Positions 32,130-37,445 of a DNA stretch of 37,445 nt are shown piece by piece. The number at the start of each line of letters is the position of its first letter. Within the stretch, counting starts at the first letter, position 1. The stretch spans positions 1 through 37,445 of the forward strand of contig CAMWJV010000019.1 of NCBI GenBank assembly GCA_947174665.1, given 5' to 3'. Below the pieces are notes generated by a model. That model searched no databases. It was not told the DNA's origin and saw nothing but the letters and a program-made list of their open reading frames with translations. This DNA is from an uncultured Lachnospiraceae bacterium. Lineage in GTDB: Bacteria > Bacillota > Clostridia > Lachnospirales > Lachnospiraceae. A program made the translations under genes and the position numbers.

Positions 32130-34133
32130 TTAAAAACTTGTGAGCCCCACCTCAGCGGGATTCCGCATGTCAAACAGCTCATAGGGAACCACCACATCCA
32201 GTCCGCCGGAGGCATAACTGCTCAGCTCGTAGGTGTCAAAATGGATACCGATGCCCTCAGCGGTCAGATAAAACCGTCCTTCATCCAGAATGATCCGCTC
32301 CCAGCCCTCTTTGTCAGTGCCCCACTCCGCTTCCGCCTCCACATACGGGGCAATAATAGCGCAGATTTCCTCCTCGGAATTCTCTACTATATCTGTCAGC
32401 AGAATTTGTTCCCCCGACAAACGGCTGAACACATATTCCACAATTCCGTGCTGCCCGTGAGCCGCGCCGCTCCAATACTCATACCAGACAAAACGGATGC
32501 CGATATAATTTTCATCCAGATAGCTGATGGAAGCGCTCAAAGTATCCTCAACCAGCGTCATATCCCAGCCGTAATCCCAATCAGACAAAGCCGCCTCCCG
32601 CACATCATCCATCAGCTCGTCGATATATTCCTCCTCGGACCTGTATATCTCCTCCAGAAAAGCATTGATCCTGGCCGCCGCCTCCGTGTCCTCCGTCAGG
32701 TATACCCTTGTCATGGAAAACTCTCCCTTGTCTCCTGTTTCCTCTACAGTAAAGGTAGTGGAAAAGGTCTCACGGGTGCTGATCTCCATCACCGGATTCT
32801 CATAGTAGACAAAGACCTGTTCCGCATCCTCGTCATCCTCCCCAAATGCGAATCGGTATATAACGCCATCCCCATTCGAAAGACCATCATAATACAGATA
32901 AGTACCGTCCGAATACAGAACCGTCAGGTAGTCCCCATAGACAGAATTTTTCAGTCTGGGATTCGACACCCAATAATTAAGAGTTTCCTTCTCTCCGTTC
33001 CAGTTCAGGCGTTCAATACTGAAGCTGTTCCCACCGTAGGTTCGATCAATAGTGTAGATTCCCTTATCATCCCAGAATGCAATATCATAACAATTCATTT
33101 CGCCGATCTCCGTAATCTCCTGCAGATCATCCAGATTTACGGAATACCAAAGGCAGCCGCCGCTGTCCCTGTAGACCAGTGCCTCATTGGTCAGTACAAA
33201 ATTTCTTGCAAAACCTGCATTCTGCAGCACTATCCGTTCAGTCTCCCCCGTTTCCAGGATGCTTCGGTACAAATGATCGGATTCGTCACAGAGAAAAGCG
33301 TAGCCGAAGTTTCTAACACAGTAAACAAGATTTCTCAATCCATCGTACCGATAAATTAACCCGGCATCCTGCCAGCCCTCAGGCACCATTCCGAACAAAG
33401 TCTCCTCCTCGGAGATTTGCTCTGCACTGCCGTCCTTCTTCAGACGAAAATACCGATTGTCCTCCGCAGAACGTGCGAGAATATACAGAATATCATCATA
33501 AATTTCAATACCGTTCACTATGCCTTCCGGCATATCAAAATCTTCCGCAATCAGTTCCTGACCGGAACCGTCACAGTTCATCCTTCGGAGATTTGCCCTG
33601 CGCCCCTCAGGATAGCTGATCCCCTTCTGTTCCATGAAATATATCATCCCATCATATATGCTGAAAAATCCTGCCTGAGGAGAATCCGTCTCAAACAGCA
33701 CCTCCGATTTCAGCGTCTCCGCATTCACCCGGCACAGCTGCCTGCTCCAGTAGCCGTAAATCCAGCCATCCGCAAACTGGGTGTTACTGCCGGAGTCGTC
33801 CTTGAAATAAGGGACACTGCCAAAACTGACCTGTCTCGCTTTTTCCGGCTCTTTACTTTTCTCCCCGGCACTCTCTTCCGTACTTTCCTTCCGGCTGCTC
33901 ACGGTCTCTTCTCTTTCCCTGTTTTTGTCCTCAGTGTCTCTGTTCTCTGACTCTCTGCTCTCTGACTCTCTGCTCTCTGACTCCTCACTTTCCTTCCGGC
34001 TGCTCTCCGAACGGTCTCTCTGCCCGTTCTGCCGCGGGCCGGTTCCGGCACCGGCATACACATTGCCACAGCCGCCAAGCAAAAGCATCAGGGCAAGTCC
34101 ACACACCATCATCCTACTTCGTTTTATCATCAT
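32130..34133 (-). CDS. Lipoprotein with DUF5050-like propeller and RsiV-type DUF3298 domain
   Basis: This is a 667-residue surface lipoprotein. The signal peptide ends in the lipobox LGGC with Cys22. A highly charged linker follows (about 35-100), including SESRE pentapeptide repeats. A beta-propeller-like region of the DUF5050 type (about 105-440) has repeats such as GWIYGYWSRQLCRVNAET and DGMIYFME. The C-terminal 220 residues resemble DUF4163 plus DUF3298, with YWSGAAHGQHGIVEYVF and FYLTAEGIGIHFDTYE. DUF3298 is the extracellular domain that binds lysozyme in the anti-sigma factor RsiV, so a cell-envelope sensing or binding role is possible. GGGGGAAGG precedes the ATG, and a TATAAT at 34197-34202 may be its -10 element. 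Confidence 0.82.
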   Translation of the reverse strand: MMIKRSRMMVCGLALMLLLGGCGNVYAGAGTGPRQNGQRDRSESSRKESEESESRESESRESENRDTEDKNREREETVSSRKESTEESAGEKSKEPEKARQVSFGSVPYFKDDSGSNTQFADGWIYGYWSRQLCRVNAETLKSEVLFETDSPQAGFFSIYDGMIYFMEQKGISYPEGRRANLRRMNCDGSGQELIAEDFDMPEGIVNGIEIYDDILYILARSAEDNRYFRLKKDGSAEQISEEETLFGMVPEGWQDAGLIYRYDGLRNLVYCVRNFGYAFLCDESDHLYRSILETGETERIVLQNAGFARNFVLTNEALVYRDSGGCLWYSVNLDDLQEITEIGEMNCYDIAFWDDKGIYTIDRTYGGNSFSIERLNWNGEKETLNYWVSNPRLKNSVYGDYLTVLYSDGTYLYYDGLSNGDGVIYRFAFGEDDEDAEQVFVYYENPVMEISTRETFSTTFTVEETGDKGEFSMTRVYLTEDTEAAARINAFLEEIYRSEEEYIDELMDDVREAALSDWDYGWDMTLVEDTLSASISYLDENYIGIRFVWYEYWSGAAHGQHGIVEYVFSRLSGEQILLTDIVENSEEEICAIIAPYVEAEAEWGTDKEGWERIILDEGRFYLTAEGIGIHFDTYELSSYASGGLDVVVPYELFDMRNPAEVGLTSF
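33944..33983 (-). repeat. 15-bp tandem repeat encoding SESRE units
   Basis: The 15-base unit TCTCTGACTCTCTGC is repeated exactly at 33944-33958 and 33959-33973, with a partial third copy to 33983. It encodes a five-residue Ser/Glu/Arg repeat in the linker of the lipoprotein and is likely length-variable. Confidence 0.8.
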
Positions 34134-34244
34134 TTACGCCTTCCCCCTCTCGCGTGCAAGCAAGCATAATCCATTAAGCTTCAACTTTTGTTTTGTATTA
34201 TAGCTCTCACAGGCATAATATTTGCATCATTTTCGCCGACACTA

Positions 34245-34273
34245 TTGTCATTTACTATATATTGTAGTATAAT
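34245..34273 (+). promoter_or_regulatory. Strong promoter of the tocopherol-cyclase-like gene
   Basis: TTGTCA (34245-34250) and a perfect TATAAT (34268-34273) are separated by 17 bases, about 38 bases before the start codon. It is a near-consensus housekeeping promoter, in the region divergent from the lipoprotein gene. Confidence 0.8.
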
Positions 34274-34310
34274 AATGTAAGTTGCTACGAAATGTGGGAG
34301 AAAACACCTG

Positions 34311-35435
34311 ATGAATTTGTCTGATTTGAGAAGAAACGCATATCTGCTGCGGGGCCCCCTGGCCAAACGAGGCTACATGCGCTGGTTTCATTCCTTCTCC
34401 GGAACATGTGCGGACACAGGTGAAACTCGCACTTTTTTTGTGGAATTTCTGGTGATAAATCCCGGCTTAGGCGGCGAACAGCCCATTCTCGGCCAGCACC
34501 CTTACTATAAAAAGCGGGGCATGAAGCCCTCCTATGTCTGCGTAAAAGCGGGCGCTTTCCCCGACAAAGAGGGCGAAGGCGGCAAACAGCTTCACTCATT
34601 TTTTCCCATCTCGTCCCTAAAGGCCACTACCGGTCCCCTGGTGATGCAGGTAGAAGACTGCTTTTACAGTGAAGAGCGAATACGGGGATATGTGGATGTA
34701 ACAGATGAAGAGGCTCGTCACCGCTCTTTTATGAGTGATGCCGGTGTCATGGAATGGGACTTGGAAGTCTACAAGGCCGTCGCCTGCCACACAGGACTTT
34801 TGGCTAGTCCCCTGTTTCAGGTCTTGAATGCCCTGGAAAGCTATTGGCATGGTGAGGGAATCAAGAGCTTTTTCAGAGGCACTGTCACCCTGGACGGCAT
34901 GGTCTATGATGTCAGCCCCGATACAAGCTTCGGATATTCGGACAAACATTGGGGCAGAAGTTTCAACCGCCCCTGGCTGCAATATGCCTGCGGCAGACTC
35001 ATCAGTGAACGTACCGGCAGGGAATTGCGCCACTCCTGTCTGGCTGTCAACGGCTGCTGCCCCAGGTTTCTTTTCCTTCCCCTGCGGCGCAAGCTTTTGC
35101 TTCAGCTGACTTATACCGGAGAAGATTTTTGCTTCGGCTTTCGTCCTTTCCTCCTGTCCCGCTGCAAATGGGAGACAAAGGAGACCAACAAGCGTTATAT
35201 CTGGCATGTTATCGCAAAAAATAAAACGGCAGTCATAAAAATTTCCGGCAGTTGTACTAAAAAACAAATGCTGCAGATGAAATACGAAAACCCTGACGGG
35301 CTGTTGTCGCGCCGTCCTCTGATGGCCGGCGGATCTGCCGTGGGAACTGTTCAGATTTTCCGCAGGACTCCCGGCGGAAGAGTACTTCTGGACACCCTCC
35401 ACATGGAGCAGGGCTTCTGCGAATATCAGGGATGA
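34311..35435 (+). CDS. Tocopherol-cyclase-like protein
   Basis: This 374-residue protein has no signal peptide and resembles the tocopherol cyclase-like family (two lipocalin-like beta-barrels). The N-terminal part has RGYMRWFHSFSGTCADTGE and FVEFLVINPGLGG. The middle has FRGTVTLDGMVYDVSPDTSF followed by GYSDKHWGRSFNRPWLQYACG, a DKxWG-type motif conserved in the family. Plant members cyclise prenylquinols, but bacterial Firmicute relatives are uncharacterised and this host is unlikely to make tocopherol. A lipid-binding or envelope role is only a guess. The gene stands alone, with its own strong promoter and terminator. Confidence 0.75.
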   Translation: MNLSDLRRNAYLLRGPLAKRGYMRWFHSFSGTCADTGETRTFFVEFLVINPGLGGEQPILGQHPYYKKRGMKPSYVCVKAGAFPDKEGEGGKQLHSFFPISSLKATTGPLVMQVEDCFYSEERIRGYVDVTDEEARHRSFMSDAGVMEWDLEVYKAVACHTGLLASPLFQVLNALESYWHGEGIKSFFRGTVTLDGMVYDVSPDTSFGYSDKHWGRSFNRPWLQYACGRLISERTGRELRHSCLAVNGCCPRFLFLPLRRKLLLQLTYTGEDFCFGFRPFLLSRCKWETKETNKRYIWHVIAKNKTAVIKISGSCTKKQMLQMKYENPDGLLSRRPLMAGGSAVGTVQIFRRTPGGRVLLDTLHMEQGFCEYQG

Positions 35436-35470
35436 AGCAAACCGATTATAAATTTTCATCCATTGAATTC

Positions 35471-35515
35471 AAGGGGAAGGACGATGGAATCTCCATCATC
35501 CTTCCCCTTTTTTCA
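35471..35515 (+). terminator. Rho-independent terminator of the tocopherol-cyclase-like gene
   Basis: A stem of AAGGGGAAGG-(A/C)-GATGG (35471-35487) with its complement ending CCTTCCCCTT (35493-35509) has one mismatch and a five-base loop, and a T run follows. It lies 35 bases past the stop codon, between two convergent genes. Confidence 0.9.
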
Positions 35516-35526
35516 TAAGCTATAAT

Positions 35527-37445
35527 TTATTCCCCCGTGTAGCGATATTCGTTTGTATAAGTCCACTGATAATTGTAATATCCGTTGCTCAGAGTCTCGT
35601 CATAATTATAGCTATATCCATAATAACATGTATCAACTACGGCATTTCCCATGGCATCAAGTTCGTACTCATGCTTTAACCAGAAGTCAACATTTCCTTC
35701 GCCGTCATAAGTTATCATGCTGACCGGATATAATACCGTACCTGTGTCTAATGTCAAATAGGTATATTCCGTCTGACTTTCTATACTGCCGTCAGAATTA
35801 TATGTAATGATTTTTGTAAGCGCCTCGCCCGTGTACCCGGTTTCCGTCAGCAGGGTGCCGTCATTCCCATACCGTCTGATTCCTGTAAGATTCCCGGCTC
35901 CGTCATAAAGGTATTCCATCTGTTCGGTTTTGTTATTCGCCTCTCCCGACCAGATAATCCATGTCACTTTTCCTGTTTCATCATACTCGGCCGCCGCAGT
36001 CTCATAGTTAGTTACCTCACCGTATCGATCATACCATGTCTGATCTATTGGATTTTCCTTTTCATCATATGTTATTATGTATGATAACACACCCTCGCTG
36101 TACACCTTCCTGGTCACAGGCTTTCCCGATACATCATATTCCATCTCTTCCCCATCACTCATGTTTCCGTAGGAATAGGAAAATGATTTGATCATATTCC
36201 CGGCCTCATCAAATTCCTGCTCCAGCACAACCCGTGACCCGCTGTAAGCGGTAGCCTTTACCAGTTCCAGATGCTCCTGCAGATGCGTTTTCTGCTCTGT
36301 CAGGGAAGCATCCCCGGTTGCCTCAATGCCTTCGTTCAGCAATTCAAAAGCTCCCGCATAATCTCCGGCCTCCTTATAACTCTCCACCCACTGTGTATAA
36401 ACAACAACCTTCCGCTCTTCCAGGGAAACGTCACCTGTGGCCTCCAGGCCATCATTGAGCACCCACAAAGCATCCTGATAATTTTCCTGTGACAGATAAT
36501 CATCCGCCCACCGGGCATAAACCTCTGTCTTCTTTGCAGTCAAGGATTCATCTCCCGTGGCAAGAGCACCGTCATTCAGAGCCCACAGAGCATCATAATA
36601 TGATTTTTGTTCCAAATACTGCTCTGCCTCACGGCTGTAGGTTTCTACAAGCTTTTCAAACAGAGTGTGACTCCCCGCTGCCGACGCTCCCGTCTTCAGA
36701 ACATCCCGTGCCATATTATAATTGCCATCTGCCAGATATTTTTCAGCCTCCGACAGATAAAGTTTTTCCAGCTTGGCCGTCAGCTCCGCCATCAGATAGA
36801 GTTCGTCCTGACCGGCTTCCTGAACCGATCCCCCTAACTCCTCAATACCTTCCTTCAGCAGCGCATAAGCCTGGTTGTAATCTCCCTGCCCTGCATAATA
36901 GTCGGCTGCCGCCTGATATACCTCCGCAAGCTTGTCACGCAAAAGAGTTTCCGCCTCTTCAAGTTCCCCTGTTCTCTTCCGTCCCTTTGCCAGCAGGTCT
37001 ATGGCGCTTTCATACTCATTCTGCAGCACATATATGTCTGCGGACTTCAGGTAAGCATCCACCAGGGTATCATCCAAATCCAGAGCCTTATCATAATAGT
37101 CCAGCGCATCCTCATATTCCTGCTCCTCAAAACACTGCTGCGCCTGTTTCAGGTTCTTATTTATGTTATAGCCGGCGCTGGTAAAGTAGATTGCCGCACC
37201 TGCTCCGGCTCCGATCACCAGAAGCAGGATAACCACAAGGACAATGATCGGACCCTTATTCCCGGCTTTCTTCTCTTCAGGCTTCTGCGCCTCCTGCACG
37301 GGAGCAGCGCTCTCCGCCGGTGATGCTGCAGGTGCCGCCGGGGTCTCTTCAGGCTTCTGCTCCTCCTGCACGGTGGCTGCACTCTCCGCCGATGCTGCAG
37401 GTGCCGCCGGGGTCTCTTCAGGCTTCTGCTCCTCCTGCACGGTGG
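35527..37445 (-). CDS. Membrane-anchored TPR protein with YD-like C-terminal repeats (5' end outside window)
   Basis: The gene runs off the right edge, so its N-terminus is missing; at least 638 codons are seen. The visible start is a Pro/Ala/Glu-rich region with 23-residue repeats (VQEEQKPEETPAAPAAS). One transmembrane segment follows (about 64-87, GPIIVLVVILLLVIGAGAGA). About eight TPR-like units come next (about 95-415), for example AQQCFEEQEYEDALDYYDKA, with later degenerate copies sharing ALWxLNDGxxATGD. The C-terminus (about 430-637) has YD/RHS-like beta repeats such as EYDVSGKPVTRKVY and YDGAGNLTGIRRYG. It is probably a surface-exposed scaffold or binding protein; function unknown. Relatives often begin with a zinc ribbon, which cannot be checked here. 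Confidence 0.75.
   Translation of the reverse strand, partial: TVQEEQKPEETPAAPAASAESAATVQEEQKPEETPAAPAASPAESAAPVQEAQKPEEKKAGNKGPIIVLVVILLLVIGAGAGAAIYFTSAGYNINKNLKQAQQCFEEQEYEDALDYYDKALDLDDTLVDAYLKSADIYVLQNEYESAIDLLAKGRKRTGELEEAETLLRDKLAEVYQAAADYYAGQGDYNQAYALLKEGIEELGGSVQEAGQDELYLMAELTAKLEKLYLSEAEKYLADGNYNMARDVLKTGASAAGSHTLFEKLVETYSREAEQYLEQKSYYDALWALNDGALATGDESLTAKKTEVYARWADDYLSQENYQDALWVLNDGLEATGDVSLEERKVVVYTQWVESYKEAGDYAGAFELLNEGIEATGDASLTEQKTHLQEHLELVKATAYSGSRVVLEQEFDEAGNMIKSFSYSYGNMSDGEEMEYDVSGKPVTRKVYSEGVLSYIITYDEKENPIDQTWYDRYGEVTNYETAAAEYDETGKVTWIIWSGEANNKTEQMEYLYDGAGNLTGIRRYGNDGTLLTETGYTGEALTKIITYNSDGSIESQTEYTYLTLDTGTVLYPVSMITYDGEGNVDFWLKHEYELDAMGNAVVDTCYYGYSYNYDETLSNGYYNYQWTYTNEYRYTGE
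37322..37445 (-). repeat. 69-bp tandem repeat in the TPR protein gene
   Basis: A 55-base sequence at 37322-37376 recurs without change at 37391-37445, a period of 69 bases (23 codons). A partial, diverged third copy lies near 37273-37300. The array continues past the window edge. It encodes the Pro/Ala-rich stalk before the membrane segment and is likely variable in copy number. Confidence 0.8.

Noticed and set aside
32118..33359. Plus-strand open frame of 413 codons opposite the lipoprotein gene
   Set aside because: It is a shadow of a gene with a convincing signal peptide and domains, and contains no motif of its own.
37273..37445. Possible CRISPR-like array at the right edge
   Set aside because: The repeats are in-frame, Pro/Ala-encoding and only 14 bases apart, inside an open coding sequence, so they are a protein stalk repeat.

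Overview
The window reads as chromosomal DNA of an anaerobic, low-to-mid GC Firmicute, most likely a Lachnospiraceae-type Clostridium. The reasons are FabK in place of FabI, a fused AccD-AccA carboxyltransferase, strong GGAGG ribosome sites, and glycoside hydrolases of families common in gut and rumen Clostridia. The species is inferred from gene content only. I see no rRNA, tRNA, CRISPR array, insertion sequence or prophage. No gap between genes exceeds about 270 bases.

Left part (1-5.9 kb): a SAM-dependent methyltransferase, a KdpD/KdpE-like two-component pair without a KdpD sensory region, then, on the minus strand, an ECF sigma factor with a membrane anti-sigma partner, preceded by cardiolipin synthase. 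A TGAAAC-16-CGTC promoter lies across the cls stop codon and suggests that the sigma factor transcribes its own gene.

Centre-left (5.9-14 kb): a type II fatty-acid synthesis operon on the minus strand in the order acpP-fabK-fabD-fabG-fabF-fabZ-accDA-fabH-marR-cls. accB and accC are absent. It is driven by a near-consensus promoter followed by TTTGA-N3-TCAAA operators repeating every 16 bp. The distal MarR (FabT-like) gene is the obvious candidate to bind them. Cardiolipin synthase and the sigma/anti-sigma pair follow with no clear terminator, so lipid synthesis and an envelope-stress response may share transcripts.

Middle (14-26.5 kb): a transmembrane chemoreceptor diverges from a PAS-degenerate GGDEF-EAL protein (predicted c-di-GMP phosphodiesterase). 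A DUF2264 protein, a heterodimeric ABC exporter and a secreted GH5 cellulase lipoprotein follow. A soluble chemoreceptor with a zinc-binding CZB domain is divergent from the cellulase.

Right part (26.5-37.4 kb): a glycerate 2-kinase translationally coupled to a DUF4886 SGNH-like protein, a TrmH-family RNA methyltransferase, a GH127 beta-L-arabinofuranosidase-like enzyme with an unusual structured leader, a DUF5050/DUF3298 lipoprotein, a tocopherol-cyclase-like protein, and a membrane TPR protein with YD-like C-terminal repeats that runs off the window.

The least explained signals are non-coding. They are the phased operator array before acpP, the ECF promoter inside cls, an 18-bp hairpin array before cls with a compensatory base change, two related 73-76 bp structured elements sharing CCATTCGCAA, and the GH127 leader with mutually exclusive helices.
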